Assembly: GCA_947497305.1 (NCBI GenBank)
Contig: CANMFY010000001.1
Coordinates: 1-64,000, forward strand
Reading direction: 5' to 3'
From: Candidatus Pelagibacterales bacterium
GTDB lineage: Bacteria > Pseudomonadota > Alphaproteobacteria > Pelagibacterales > Pelagibacteraceae
Length of the DNA stretch: 64,000 nt
The notes beneath the pieces were generated by a model. It worked only from the letters and a program-made list of their open reading frames with translations. It searched no databases and was not told the origin of the DNA. The position numbers and the translations under genes were made by a program. Below, one piece after another: positions 9,578 to 23,978 of this stretch. How positions within the stretch are numbered: the stretch's first letter is position 1; every line of letters begins with the position of its first letter.

Positions 9578-10330
9578 TTAAATATTTTTAGTTAAAATTT
9601 TTACTAATAAAAAATATATAGGTCTTGGTAAAATTTTTAAAAATTTGAAAAGAAACTTCATTTGAAATGGAAAAGTGATGTCATACTTTTTTTGCATCAG
9701 CCCTTCAAAAATAACTTCAGCGGCTTTATCTGCCTCCATAATAAAAGGCATATCGAAGGTATTTTTGTCTGTAAGTCTAGACTTAACAAAACCAGGATTA
9801 ATAATACTCAAATAAATATTATTTTTATCGCAGTCAATTTTGATAGACTCGAAATAATTTATCATCGCAGCTTTAGAGGGTCCATAGGATGATGAGTTTG
9901 GAAGTCCTCCAAACCCAGCAAGAGAACTAATAGCAGCAAGATGACCAGAATTTTGAGATTTTAAATGAGGTAATAAAATTGAGAAACAGTTTACCATTCC
10001 AAAAAAATTTACTGCGAATGTTTTCTCAAATAACTCTAACTTAATATCAAAAGTATCATGGGGCTCATAATAACCTGAGCAATAGACTGTAAGATCGATT
10101 GTTTTAAATTCTTTTACAATTTCCCTTAAAATTCTTTGACAATTTTCTTTATCGGTAACATCTAATGAAAAAGTTGATATTTTTGTTCTATTTGAATTAA
10201 ATTCTAATTTTAAATTTTGTAATTTTTCTTGAGTTCTTGCTAATAAAATTAAATTATCACACTGATCTAAGTATTTCTTAGATAGTTCATAACCTATGCC
10301 AAAAGTAGCTCCTATAATTATAATATTCAT
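9578..10330 (-). CDS. Short-chain dehydrogenase/reductase
   Basis: Classical SDR of 250 residues. The Rossmann nucleotide motif is GATFGIG (about residues 7-13), a variant of TGxxxGIG. The catalytic serine lies in ISSLAG and the YxxxK motif in SYGPSKA (about residues 148-154). The NAG motif is replaced by CSG. The hydrophobic C-terminal tail (residues about 220-250) may associate with the membrane. It is the first gene of the seven-gene minus-strand operon, divergent from fumC across 60 bp. Substrate is unknown. Confidence 0.85.
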   Translation of the reverse strand: MNIIIIGATFGIGYELSKKYLDQCDNLILLARTQEKLQNLKLEFNSNRTKISTFSLDVTDKENCQRILREIVKEFKTIDLTVYCSGYYEPHDTFDIKLELFEKTFAVNFFGMVNCFSILLPHLKSQNSGHLAAISSLAGFGGLPNSSSYGPSKAAMINYFESIKIDCDKNNIYLSIINPGFVKSRLTDKNTFDMPFIMEADKAAEVIFEGLMQKKYDITFPFQMKFLFKFLKILPRPIYFLLVKILTKNI

Positions 10331-10359
10331 AACTAAAATTTTATTAGCAACTATTAAAA

Positions 10360-10374
10360 ATCACTTTAAGTGAT
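10360..10374. promoter_or_regulatory. 15-bp palindrome in fumC/SDR divergent promoter region
   Basis: The sequence ATCACTT-T-AAGTGAT is a perfect inverted repeat around a central T. It lies in the 60-bp region between the SDR-led operon (minus) and fumC (plus). A GATAAT -10-like hexamer for fumC follows at 10379-10384. The position suggests an operator able to affect both promoters. The regulator is unknown. Confidence 0.4.
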
Positions 10375-10390
10375 ATAAGATAATACAGAT

Positions 10391-11779
10391 ATGGCATCAA
10401 GAATTGAATCTGATAGTTTTGGTAAAATCAAAGTCCCAGCGGATAAATATTGGGGAGCACAAACAGAACGTTCGTTAAAATACTTTAAAATTGGGAAAAT
10501 ATTAGTTCCGCTTGAGATAATAAAAGCCATAGCCATAATCAAAAAAGCCGCTGCCATTGTTAATTTTAAATCAAAGTCTTTAGATAAAAAAATTTCTCAA
10601 GCAATTGTTAAAGCCTCAGATGAGGTAATTAAGGGAAAATTTAATGATCATTTCCCACTAAAAGTTTGGCAAACTGGCTCAGGAACTCAAACTAATATGA
10701 ATGTAAATGAAGTTATTTCTAATCGAGCAATACAAATTTTAGGCGGAAAAATAGGATCAAAAAAACCTGTTCATCCAAATGATCATGTAAATAAATCTCA
10801 ATCTACTAATGACACGTATCCGAGCGCAATTCATATCGCTGTTGCTATTGACGTAAAGAAAAGACTTCTTCCTTCTCTACAATTATTAGAGAGAGAATTA
10901 TCCGTAAAAGTAAAAAAATTTAAAAATATAGTTAAGATTGGAAGAACTCATCTTCAGGATGCAACTCCGTTAACTTTAGGACAGCAATTTTCTGGCTATC
11001 ATATGCAAATTAAAAATTGCATTAAACGTATAGAGATAGCTTTAAAAGAAATGTATTTTCTTGCTCAAGGAGGGACAGCGGTTGGTACTGGCATTAATAC
11101 TAAAAAAGGGTTTGATAAAAAAATTGCATTAGAGATTAAAAAAATTACTAAACTACCCTTTAAAACTGCTCCAAACAAATTTGAGGCACTTGCAAGTCAT
11201 GAACCGATAGTAAATTTATCTGGTGCATTTAATACTCTAGCTGTTGCTTTGATGAAAATTTCAAATGATATAAGATTTCTTGGCTCAGGTCCTAGAGCTG
11301 GTTATGGGGAACTTATTCTTCCAGAAAATGAACCAGGATCGTCAATCATGCCTGGCAAAGTGAACCCAACCCAGTGCGAAGCTGTTACTATGGTTTGTAC
11401 AAGAGTAATTGGAAATCACGCAACAATTACCATTGCCGGATCAAATGGACATTTTGAATTAAATGTTTTTAAACCACTAATTAGTCACAGTATGATTCAA
11501 TCAATTGAGTTATTATCTGACTCTATAGAGTGCTTTGTTAAATATTGCCTTAAAGGCCTTAAAGCAGATACAAAAAGAATTTCTCAATTATTAAATAGTT
11601 CATTGATGCTAGTAACCGCACTTGCTCCAAAGATTGGTTACGACAATGCTTCAATGATTGCTAAAAAAGCTCATAAGAATGGAACATCATTAAAAGAAGA
11701 AGCTCTAAAAAGTGGGTTAGTTAATGAAAAAGAATATAATCGATTAATTAACCCAAGAAAAATGACACATCCAAACTAG
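10391..11779 (+). CDS. fumC: Fumarate hydratase, class II
   Basis: Iron-independent fumarase that interconverts fumarate and malate in the TCA cycle. The superfamily signature [11 protein letters not shown] is at about residues 316-326. [14 protein letters not shown] (about 94-107) and the substrate-binding [11 protein letters not shown] region (about 184-194) are intact. Length 462 matches the family. The start at 10391 gives the usual short N-terminus before the conserved [21 protein letters not shown] region. It is divergent from the SDR operon, and its stop overlaps the convergent AsmA-like gene by 4 bp. Confidence 0.96.
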   Translation: MASRIESDSFGKIKVPADKYWGAQTERSLKYFKIGKILVPLEIIKAIAIIKKAAAIVNFKSKSLDKKISQAIVKASDEVIKGKFNDHFPLKVWQTGSGTQTNMNVNEVISNRAIQILGGKIGSKKPVHPNDHVNKSQSTNDTYPSAIHIAVAIDVKKRLLPSLQLLERELSVKVKKFKNIVKIGRTHLQDATPLTLGQQFSGYHMQIKNCIKRIEIALKEMYFLAQGGTAVGTGINTKKGFDKKIALEIKKITKLPFKTAPNKFEALASHEPIVNLSGAFNTLAVALMKISNDIRFLGSGPRAGYGELILPENEPGSSIMPGKVNPTQCEAVTMVCTRVIGNHATITIAGSNGHFELNVFKPLISHSMIQSIELLSDSIECFVKYCLKGLKADTKRISQLLNSSLMLVTALAPKIGYDNASMIAKKAHKNGTSLKEEALKSGLVNEKEYNRLINPRKMTHPN

Positions 11780-13263
11780 AACAAGAAACTATAAATTCTT
11801 GGATCTAAAATATTCATAATATCTTTATTTAAGCGAAGATTAAGTTCCTCTTGAGCAGCATTAAGACTATTTTTATTAAATTTTTTATTACTATTTGCAA
11901 CAATTTCACTCAAAACTACTCGACCCTTTCTCATATTTAAATCTCCCTTCATTTTTCCAGAGAAACTATCATTTGGTAAAAGCGCTATCTTTTCTCTTGT
12001 TCCATTGGTATTTTTATAAAAATTTTTAATATTTACGAGATCAATTTGGGAACTAAAGAAGAAAATTGTTTCTTTATTTTGCGTAATAAAACGACCATTT
12101 ATTTTTAATAAATCATTAAATTTAGAAATTAAATTCAATTCTTTAATGTTCACATCTCCACCCTCAACAATAATAATAGCGTTAGCATCAGAAAAAAGAT
12201 TATGATTAGTAATCATATTTTTAAAATTTAATTTAAAAACACCATAAAAATCCTCATGAATATCAAATAATTTATTATTTACTAAAAAATCTTTAAGATT
12301 GTCGTTTGGTAATTTTTTAAAATTTGTATCAATAAAATTAAACTCACTAACAAATGCAAATCTTGGTTTAAAGTCAATTCTTGCAGAACCCTCTCCTTTA
12401 TAAAGAAAAGAATTAATAAAAATATCTTTTAAATCTACATATTCATCCTTTAAGTCAAAATTAAATTGCAAAATTAAACTATTTAATCCAATTGTACTTA
12501 AAGAATTTACAAATCTAATTTTTGCATTTCCTAAAAATTCATTTTTTAAAAAATTAATATCAGTTAAATCTGCTTCAAAATAAAACTTAAGAGCATTAGA
12601 CTTAATTGATAAATTACCAATTCTTCTGTTTTGATTTAATGAGCTTTGAAACCTACTTGTAAAAGGTAAATTAAAAAGACTTCCGGTAAAATCGAAACTT
12701 CTTAATTTCCCTTTCTTAAAAATAATATCAATATTAATATCGCTAATCTCAATAGTTTTTTTATTTATGGAATATTTTAAATCTAAATTATGAATTCTAA
12801 TTACTTTAAGATTTTTAATCAAATCAATGTTCTTGAAAAAATTATCAAAATTTTTTTTTTCTACTTCAATAATTCCATCAACAAACTCAACATCTGAAAT
12901 ATTAAAGTTTCTAAAAAGTATATTAAAAATATTTATGCGAAGATTTATTTTATAAATATTACCAATATAAACATCTTCTTTTTTATTATCTTCAAAAATA
13001 TCTACTGAAGGTAATTCAATATGAGGTCTTAAAAATGGTTTATAAGAAATCTTTTCATTAATTTTTATTTTTAAAGTAAATTTCTCCTGAAACTGATTTT
13101 CTATCTCAGGTTTATATCGTTCAAGATTAATGAAGAATGGTAATAGAAAAATAATAAAAACTATGAGCGCAAAAGCAACCATCGCTATGCTATAGATTTT
13201 ATGATTATAAAAAGACTGTAAGGAGTTTAATAACCTTGAAGACTGTAATTTCTTAAGAATCAT
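11776..13263 (-). CDS. AsmA-like family protein
   Basis: A 495-residue protein with one N-terminal membrane helix (about residues 26-46) followed by a long beta-rich periplasmic region, as in AsmA-family envelope proteins. The conserved opening is visible: [14 protein letters not shown] followed by the [17 protein letters not shown] segment. AsmA-like proteins are thought to form bridges for lipid movement between inner and outer membranes. The C-terminal [20 protein letters not shown] segment also fits. It is divergent from uvrD with a 45-bp spacer. Confidence 0.75.
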   Translation of the reverse strand: MILKKLQSSRLLNSLQSFYNHKIYSIAMVAFALIVFIIFLLPFFINLERYKPEIENQFQEKFTLKIKINEKISYKPFLRPHIELPSVDIFEDNKKEDVYIGNIYKINLRINIFNILFRNFNISDVEFVDGIIEVEKKNFDNFFKNIDLIKNLKVIRIHNLDLKYSINKKTIEISDINIDIIFKKGKLRSFDFTGSLFNLPFTSRFQSSLNQNRRIGNLSIKSNALKFYFEADLTDINFLKNEFLGNAKIRFVNSLSTIGLNSLILQFNFDLKDEYVDLKDIFINSFLYKGEGSARIDFKPRFAFVSEFNFIDTNFKKLPNDNLKDFLVNNKLFDIHEDFYGVFKLNFKNMITNHNLFSDANAIIIVEGGDVNIKELNLISKFNDLLKINGRFITQNKETIFFFSSQIDLVNIKNFYKNTNGTREKIALLPNDSFSGKMKGDLNMRKGRVVLSEIVANSNKKFNKNSLNAAQEELNLRLNKDIMNILDPRIYSFLF

Positions 13264-13308
13264 TTAATTTTTGGTATATTATGTTAACTACTTGATCTAT
13301 TTGATTTT

Positions 13309-15541
13309 ATGAATTCCACTAACCAAAATTACTTATTAAACCTCAATAATCAACAAAAAGAAGCTGTTATTCATACGGACGGACCGTTATTAATTTTAGC
13401 AGGAGCAGGTTCGGGTAAGACTAAAGTTCTAACAACTCGTGTTGTTCATCTTATCGAAACCAAAAAGTGTTGGCCTAATCAAATTCTTTGCGTAACTTTT
13501 ACAAATAAAGCTGCAAATGAAATGCGAGAGCGCATATTAAAACTTCTTGTCGCTCAATCTTCTTCTCTGCCTTGGCTTGGAACCTTTCACTCGATTAGCA
13601 ATAAAATCTTAAGGCGTCATGCAGAGGCTGTGGGCCTTAAATCTAATTTTACAATTTTAGATACTCTTGATCAATTAAGGTTAATAAAAAATATAATTGA
13701 ATCAGAGAACATTGATATAAAAAAAATACCGCCAAAATTAGTTGCTGCCTTTATAGATGATTGGAAAAATAAAGGTCTTATTCCTAGTGAAGTTAAAACT
13801 AACAAAGAGAACTACATTAAAGATACTGCATTAAAAATATATAAAATTTATCAACAAAGATTAAAGATTATGAACTGCGTAGATTTTGGGGATCTAATCT
13901 TACATTGCGTAACAATATTTAAAACTATGCCTGAAATTTTAGAATTATTTCATAACAATTTTAAGTATATTCTTGTAGACGAATATCAGGATACAAACTT
14001 TATTCAAAACATTTGGTTAAATTTATTATCTAAAAAAAATAATAATTTATGCTGCGTAGGAGATGACGATCAGTCTATTTATAGTTGGCGCGGCGCTGAA
14101 GTTAAAAACATTTTAAATTTTGATAAATTAAACGCTAATACAAAAGTTATTAAACTAGAACAAAATTATAGATCAACACAAAATATTCTAGATACGGCTT
14201 CTTCTTTAATTTCTAATAATGAAGATAGACTTGGTAAAAAACTATGGTCTGAAAATTCTAAAGGTGATTTGATAGAAGTGAATTGCTACAATAATGGATA
14301 TGACGAAGCAGTTTCGGTTGCAGATGAGATTGAAAAGAATTTATCAAAAGAACATTCGCTTAATCAAATATCCATATTAGTTAGAGCCGCTTTTCAAACA
14401 AGAGAGTTTGAAGACCGATTTATAAAAATTAATCTACCTTACAGAGTTATTGGAGGATTAAAATTTTATGATCGAGCTGAAATAAAAGATGCTATATGTT
14501 ATATTAGAATTATTTATCAAGAAAATGATGATCTTGCTTTTGAAAGAATTATCAATACTCCAAAACGTGCAATTGGAGATGCTACCTTAAAAGAAATTCA
14601 TAAAATTGCTAAGGAAAAAAATATTAATTTAGAACAAGCTTCACTTATATATTGCGAACAAGAAAATCCAACCGGTAAAACTATACTAAGTTTAAAAAAA
14701 ATTATTACCGATATTCAGTTATGGAGAAAATTATCAAAAGAAATAACTCATTATGAACTAACAGAAAGAGTCTTAGATGAATCTGGCTATTCCCAAATGC
14801 TTATGAATGAGAAAACGCCAGAGGCTGACAGTAAATTAGAAAACTTAAAGGAATTAATATTATCAATGAAAAATTATAGTAACCTTCAAGATTTTCTTGA
14901 AAATATCTCATTACAAACCTCCATAGATGAAGACTGGAATGGAGAGAAAATTAATTTAATGACGATGCATGCCGCTAAAGGATTGGAGTTTGATGTTGTT
15001 TTTTTACCTGGTTGGGAGGAGGGATTATTTCCGCATCAAAAATCAATTGATGAAAAAGGCCATCAAGCAATTGAGGAGGAAAGAAGGCTTGCCTATGTTG
15101 CAATTACCAGAGCAAAGAAAAAATTATTTATTTCCTTTGTAAATAATAGAAGAATTTATGGAGGCAAAAGGGATAGAGACATAGATTGGATGCCAACACT
15201 TCCCTCTCGATTTATTGAAGAACTTCCTAAAGATAACATCAACATGAAAAATCATTTTTCAGAGTATAAAAAAAATGATTTTGAGTTTAATCAGGAGATT
15301 GACTATGACGAACCCTCAAGAAGTCCTGGCTGGGAAAGATTAAAACAAGCAAGGAAAAATAAAAATAATTTTAATAAAATTAGTTACAGTAATAATAATA
15401 CTATTTTTAAAGTAGGGGAAAGCGTAACGCATGATGATTTTGGTAATGGAAAAGTAATTCATATTGAAGATAATAAACTTATTATTATTTTTAAAAAATA
15501 CGGCGAAAAAAAAATAATTGATAAATTTATAAAAAAAAGTA

Positions 15542-15555
<14 letters not shown>
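13309..15555 (+). CDS. uvrD: UvrD/PcrA family DNA helicase II
   Basis: Superfamily 1A 3'-5' helicase used in nucleotide excision and mismatch repair. The Walker A motif AGAGSGKT is at residues 31-38. Motif II (VDEYQDTN) lies near 224-231, motif III (GDDDQSIYSWRGA) near 252-264, and motif V/VI (TMHAAKGLEFDVVFLPGWEEG and VAITRAKKKL) in the second half. Length 748 is normal. A C-terminal Tudor-like segment (GESVTHDDFGNGKVIHI) resembles PcrA. The end overlaps the aminopeptidase P start by 14 bp. Confidence 0.95.
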
Positions 15556-19303
<3,748 letters not shown>

Positions 19304-20128
19304 TTAATTAAGTATTTTTTTAAAACCATCTAAAAGAGATTTATTTTTTTTAGGCAAAGCTGTCTGATTTGTTGACACTAATAAGTAACTTTTTTTATAC
19401 CACTCACTTGAATTAAAATTATAACCTAAAATTGCTGCAGCTTTACTAGCGTCTTCTTCCAATCCTAATTTATGGTAAATTTCAACCAGTCTATATAAAG
19501 CCTCTTCGATATAAATTGTTGTTTGATACTTATCTACAATTGTTTTTAATCTACTAATTGCAGCCGCCCATTTTCGTTTATTCATATAATATCTTGCAAC
19601 GTACATTTCTTTTCCTGCCATTAAATCATTTAGCAGATCTAATTTATATTTTGCATCCTCTGCATATTCAGTATTTGGATAATTATTTATTAGAGATTTA
19701 AATTGATTAATTGCTTTAACTGTTTTTTCTTGATCTTTAGAAAATTCACTAACCTCTTCAAAATAACAAACACCTTTTAAATACTCTACGTAAACTCTTT
19801 CAGGATTACTTGGATAAAATTTTACATACCGTTCGAGTATAGATAGTGTATCCGTACAACGATTTGCCTCATAATAAACATATGCTGTCATTAATAAAGA
19901 TTTGGGCGCCCACTCGGTATAAGAATAATCTTTTTCTACCATCTTAAATTTTTCGATTGCTCCTTCTGCATTGCCATTATTAAAATCCTCCATAGCAAAA
20001 CTCCATAACTTTGGCAGACTGATTTTTTCTTTTGGTGGCGGAACTAAAGGTTTATCCTTTGATGAGGAACAGCTTAAAATAAGTAAAAAAACTAATAAAA
20101 TCGAAAATATTTTTTTTAGTTTAAACAT
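19304..20128 (-). CDS. bamD: Outer membrane assembly lipoprotein BamD
   Basis: TPR lipoprotein of the BAM complex that inserts outer-membrane proteins. The signal peptide ends in a lipobox ILSC (cysteine at residue 20). TPR-like repeats are visible, including KFMVEKDYSYTEWAPKSLLM and the YPNTEYAEDAKYKL segment. Length 274 fits. It lies between lpxC and ligA, as is common in Alphaproteobacteria. Confidence 0.92.
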   Translation of the reverse strand: MFKLKKIFSILLVFLLILSCSSSKDKPLVPPPKEKISLPKLWSFAMEDFNNGNAEGAIEKFKMVEKDYSYTEWAPKSLLMTAYVYYEANRCTDTLSILERYVKFYPSNPERVYVEYLKGVCYFEEVSEFSKDQEKTVKAINQFKSLINNYPNTEYAEDAKYKLDLLNDLMAGKEMYVARYYMNKRKWAAAISRLKTIVDKYQTTIYIEEALYRLVEIYHKLGLEEDASKAAAILGYNFNSSEWYKKSYLLVSTNQTALPKKNKSLLDGFKKILN

Positions 20129-20131
20129 TAA

Positions 20132-20160
20132 AATTAAAAGTTTTATTATTTCTTTTAATT
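20132..20160. other. AT-rich hairpin between lpxC and bamD
   Basis: A 9-bp perfect inverted repeat (AATTAAAAG at 20132-20140 and CTTTTAATT at 20152-20160) with an 11-base loop lies just upstream of the bamD start on the minus strand. It could fold in the transcript close to the ribosome binding region. It is entirely AT-rich apart from one G:C pair, so chance is plausible. Confidence 0.2.
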
Positions 20161-20177
20161 AAGTTTTATCACTAAAA

Positions 20178-21095
20178 TTATAAATTCACTACAAGTTGAT
20201 TTGGTAAATAAGAAGTTACAGGCGATAAATTTTTTGATTTCTGAGAAGTTAAATTCCACGCACTTTTATTTTTTATTAAGGCTTCTAATAATTTACGCGT
20301 CATATCATGACCTCCTTGATAACATTTTACTTTTCCAATGAGAGAGTAACCAGCTAAATATAAATCACCTATACAGTCTAGAATTTTATGTCTTACAAAC
20401 TCATCTTTATGTCTTAATCCATCTTGATTTAAAACTTTATCTTCAGAGACAACAATTGCATTGTCTAAAGAGCCACCTTTTGCAAGTCCCATCTTAAATA
20501 TATTTTCAAGATCTTTTTGTAAGCAAAATGTTCTGGAGTCATGAACTTCCATAAATCCATTTTTCTCTAGATCTATTTTTTTACTTTGTTTTTTAATAAC
20601 ACGATCATGAAAATCAATTTCATAATCAATTTCTAATTTATTTTTATTTGTAGGTTCAATTGAAATTGTTTTTTCTTTATCTTTAACAGTAATTTTTTTT
20701 AGAATTCTAATATATTTCTTCTCATAACTTTGGACTGCAATTCCAGAATTCTGAATAGCAATCACAAACTCTTTTGAACTTCCATCTAATATCGGCAACT
20801 CCTGGGAATCGACTTCAACCGTTGCGTTATCAATGCCCATTCCTGATAAAGCCGACATTAAATGTTCAATAGTTGAAACTGAAACATATTTATTGGAAAT
20901 AGTTGTGCATAATTTTGCTGGTAAGGCATTACTAATATGAGCTTTGATAATTTTTTCTTTACCTTTATGGTCTGTTCTTACAAAATTTATTCCAGAATTA
21001 GCTGTTGATGGCTTAATTACAAGATTGGCAACTAATCCGCTATGTAGACCAATGCCTTTGAAATTGATTTTTGACTTTAAAGTCTTTTGATACAT
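20178..21095 (-). CDS. lpxC: UDP-3-O-acyl-N-acetylglucosamine deacetylase
   Basis: Zinc enzyme for the committed step of lipid A biosynthesis. Zinc-ligand motifs are visible: H78 in STIEHLMSAL, and H and D in RHKILDCIGDLYLAG in the C-terminal half. The catalytic histidine is probably that of QGGHDM near residue 265. Length 305 is normal. It follows ftsA directly, because ftsZ has left its usual place between them. Its presence indicates an LPS-containing outer membrane. Confidence 0.96.
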   Translation of the reverse strand: MYQKTLKSKINFKGIGLHSGLVANLVIKPSTANSGINFVRTDHKGKEKIIKAHISNALPAKLCTTISNKYVSVSTIEHLMSALSGMGIDNATVEVDSQELPILDGSSKEFVIAIQNSGIAVQSYEKKYIRILKKITVKDKEKTISIEPTNKNKLEIDYEIDFHDRVIKKQSKKIDLEKNGFMEVHDSRTFCLQKDLENIFKMGLAKGGSLDNAIVVSEDKVLNQDGLRHKDEFVRHKILDCIGDLYLAGYSLIGKVKCYQGGHDMTRKLLEALIKNKSAWNLTSQKSKNLSPVTSYLPNQLVVNL

Positions 21096-21160
21096 ATATT
21101 CTAAGCATCAAATATTTAGTAAAATTGATGACAATAGCTAATCACCTTTTGTTACGATTT

Positions 21161-22393
21161 CTACTTTTGAAAGATAGATAAAATTCTTGAGAAAAAGCCT
21201 GTATTTTTAAATTTAATTGGCAAAGCTTCTGAAGGAAACCCATAAAAATAGTTTTTAGCCATTCCATAACAAACTAGAAAATCTTGCGACAAATTATTAA
21301 CTAAGTTTTGATCCTCATGTTTTTTTTGCAAAATAAGTTCCGTTCTTGGTGAAAAATATTTTTTTATTAGATTTGTCAAGCCGACTAAATTAGATCCTCT
21401 ACCCGAAATATAAATTTTTTTACTTTTTATATCTATTAAATTATAAGATTTAATTTTTTTGTAAATTAATTGCAAAATTTCCTCAATTCTGGAATTAATT
21501 ATAGTATTAACCATCGTTTTAGAAATCTTTCTAAAATCATCATCTGGAAATAAATGCACTGGCAAATATTCAATTTTATCCTTGATATTTTCTTTTAATA
21601 CACATTCCCCACTTTCAACTTTAATTTTTTCAGCTACATCCATTGTAATATCTAAAACTTTAGCTAAATCTTTAGAGATTTGATTTGAACCATAAGGAAT
21701 AGTACCAACATATGAGAGTGTACTATCTGTAAGAATAGCAAAGCTTGTTTTATCTTTTCCAAAATCAATGCAAATAAAATCTTCATTTAAATCTTCTAAA
21801 TTTATAAAAGATAAAGCTAAAGCATATGTGCCAAAAATATAATTCTCGACTGACAATTCGCAAGAATTTATAATATTCTTAAGATTATTAATGGCTGTGT
21901 GATCTGCTAAAACAGCATGAATATCTAATGAAAATATATTTGCCTTAAAACCAACGGGACTTTCAACATTTATTTTTTTATCAATTTTATAATTAGACGT
22001 GAAAATATGTAAAATCCCTTTATCTTTATTATTCTTGATGATTTCATCTACAGCGATATGTATCAAACCCTGAATATCTTTCTCCTGTTCTACTTGATCG
22101 CCCTGTACACTTTTATATTCTGTTAATAAATTACTGGAAATATTTTCAAATTCTGCGCTTACAATAATATTATCTAACGAAATATTAGCCTGTTTTTCAG
22201 CAATTTCTAAACATTCACGGATAGCTAAATTTGCTTCATGAAAATTCGTAACTAATCCCTTATCAATTCCTTTTGATGTAACAATAGATTTTCCTAAGAT
22301 TTCAATTTTATTATTTTTTAATTTTGTAATTAGGCACTTTATTTTTGAAGAACCAATATCGATCGACGCAATTAATTCTTTTTTTTGAATCAT
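21161..22393 (-). CDS. ftsA: Cell division protein FtsA
   Basis: Actin-like ATPase that ties FtsZ filaments to the inner membrane. The opening IASIDIGSSKIKCLI (about residues 7-21) is the phosphate-1 motif, with FICIDFGKDKTSFAIL (about 205-220) and the ISGRGSNLVGL adenosine motif (about 325). The C-terminal FFSRILSIFQK resembles the amphipathic membrane-targeting helix. Length 410 is typical. It overlaps ftsQ by 1 bp. The next gene is lpxC, not ftsZ. Confidence 0.94.
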   Translation of the reverse strand: MIQKKELIASIDIGSSKIKCLITKLKNNKIEILGKSIVTSKGIDKGLVTNFHEANLAIRECLEIAEKQANISLDNIIVSAEFENISSNLLTEYKSVQGDQVEQEKDIQGLIHIAVDEIIKNNKDKGILHIFTSNYKIDKKINVESPVGFKANIFSLDIHAVLADHTAINNLKNIINSCELSVENYIFGTYALALSFINLEDLNEDFICIDFGKDKTSFAILTDSTLSYVGTIPYGSNQISKDLAKVLDITMDVAEKIKVESGECVLKENIKDKIEYLPVHLFPDDDFRKISKTMVNTIINSRIEEILQLIYKKIKSYNLIDIKSKKIYISGRGSNLVGLTNLIKKYFSPRTELILQKKHEDQNLVNNLSQDFLVCYGMAKNYFYGFPSEALPIKFKNTGFFSRILSIFQK

Positions 22394-23061
22394 TATTTGA
22401 TAAATATTTTATTCTTAAGTCTTAAGTCGACATACGTATATTTTTCATCTTTTGACTGAATAAGTAGTTTAGTTAGATTATTAATCTGTTGATTATAATC
22501 ATATCTGCCAAGCATAATTTTTTTATTACCTTTTAAAAATAAGTCCCATCTATCAGAATTTATAAATTCAAAACTAGCAATATTTGATAAATCAAAATTG
22601 TTATTGTTTAGGGCTTTATAAAGTTCTCTAAGATCCTCAATATTAAAATTTCCTTTTGCAGATATTTGATTAGAAAAATTGTTTAAATTATACTTTTCTA
22701 TCAATGTAAATTCCTTAGTAATTATTAAATTATTATTGCCTTTCCTCCAAATTATTAAAGGCTCATGTTCAACCACCGCAATATTAATTGTTGATGGAAA
22801 TTTTTTATAAATATTCACAAAATGTATCCATTCATTTTGTATTACGATTTCATTCATCTTTTTGTCATTTAAACTTAAGATGCTAGAGTTAACTAAAATG
22901 TTAAATTGTTTTTTAAGTTTTTCTTGATCAGTATTTTTTGAGCCAGAAACATTAACTGTCTTAATAACAAAAAAACCAAGTTTTAATAAAGGGAGTTGTG
23001 GATTAAATGTTGTTAGAAAAATAAATAAAGCGAGAAAAATATATCTCTTTGTTTTGATCAT
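22393..23061 (-). CDS. ftsQ: Cell division protein FtsQ
   Basis: Bitopic divisome protein of 222 residues with one N-terminal membrane segment (about 8-28). It has a POTRA domain (KTVNVSGSKNTDQEKLKKQFNI is its recognisable strand-helix region) and a downstream beta domain including IAVVEHEPLIIWRK. It lies between ddl and ftsA with overlaps of 4 and 1 bp, exactly as in other dcw clusters. The sequence is divergent, but position and POTRA pattern make the call firm. Confidence 0.88.
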   Translation of the reverse strand: MIKTKRYIFLALFIFLTTFNPQLPLLKLGFFVIKTVNVSGSKNTDQEKLKKQFNILVNSSILSLNDKKMNEIVIQNEWIHFVNIYKKFPSTINIAVVEHEPLIIWRKGNNNLIITKEFTLIEKYNLNNFSNQISAKGNFNIEDLRELYKALNNNNFDLSNIASFEFINSDRWDLFLKGNKKIMLGRYDYNQQINNLTKLLIQSKDEKYTYVDLRLKNKIFIK

Positions 23062-23978
23062 CTATTAATAGAAGCATCATTAATTATCCATTTAACTAAT
23101 TGATTAAAAGATATTCCATAATAATTTGCAATCTCTGGAACTAAAGATAAACTTGTCATGCCTGGTTGTGTATTTACTTCGAGAATATAAATTTTATTAA
23201 TTTTTTCAAATTCATTGTATCTAAAGTCTGACCTCGTTACTCCCCTACAACCTAAAATATTATGGGCCTGCAAAGCCATATCTAAAATCTTTTTATAATC
23301 AGTTTCATTTATTTTTACTGGCATAATATGTTTTGTTTTAGCTTTAGCTGAATATTTGGCCTCGTAATCATAAAATGATCTTGTTGGCACAATTTCTATT
23401 GCGCCTAAGGCCTTGGGGCCCATAACTGCAACTTGCACTTCTCTACCTGGAATATATTTTTCTAGAATCAATAATTTAAATTTTTTTAATAAAGAAATGA
23501 CTATTTTTTCATCAGATTTTTTAGGTTTAGTAAAAATGTAAACACCTACACTTGACCCTTCATTATTTGGTTTAATAACACAAGGATACCCAATATTTGA
23601 ATTTTGAAAATCTTGCAAAGTTCTAACAACTTGGTAGTCCGGTGAACTGATTTTAGCGCTCTTAAAAATTTTTTTTGAAATTAGTTTATCCATAGCAATT
23701 GCTGAGGATAAAATTCCAGAATGAGTATAAGGTATTTTTAAATGTTCCAATAAACCCTGAATGGAACCATCCTCTCCGAATCTTCCATGAAGAGCATTAA
23801 AAACTTTATCTGGTTTATTCTTAATTAACTTTTTAATAAAATCATCTTTTGCATCTAAACTTGTCACATCAAAACCAATTTCTGTGAGCGCTTTCGCGCA
23901 GGCCTTGCCGCTATCTAAGCTCACGTCCCTTTCAGCTGATGTTCCGCCCATTAAAACTGTAACTTTTTCTCTTTTCAT
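23058..23978 (-). CDS. ddl: D-alanine--D-alanine ligase
   Basis: ATP-grasp enzyme making D-Ala-D-Ala for peptidoglycan precursors. The opening VLMGGTSAERDVSLDSG and NALHGRFGEDGSIQG motif (about residues 62-76) are classic Ddl. VIKPNNEGSSVGV (about 134-146) and LEVNTQPGMTSLSLVPE near the C-terminus give the ATP/Mg and D-Ala-binding residues. Length 306 is normal. It overlaps murB and ftsQ by 4 bp each. Confidence 0.96.
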   Translation of the reverse strand: MKREKVTVLMGGTSAERDVSLDSGKACAKALTEIGFDVTSLDAKDDFIKKLIKNKPDKVFNALHGRFGEDGSIQGLLEHLKIPYTHSGILSSAIAMDKLISKKIFKSAKISSPDYQVVRTLQDFQNSNIGYPCVIKPNNEGSSVGVYIFTKPKKSDEKIVISLLKKFKLLILEKYIPGREVQVAVMGPKALGAIEIVPTRSFYDYEAKYSAKAKTKHIMPVKINETDYKKILDMALQAHNILGCRGVTRSDFRYNEFEKINKIYILEVNTQPGMTSLSLVPEIANYYGISFNQLVKWIINDASINR

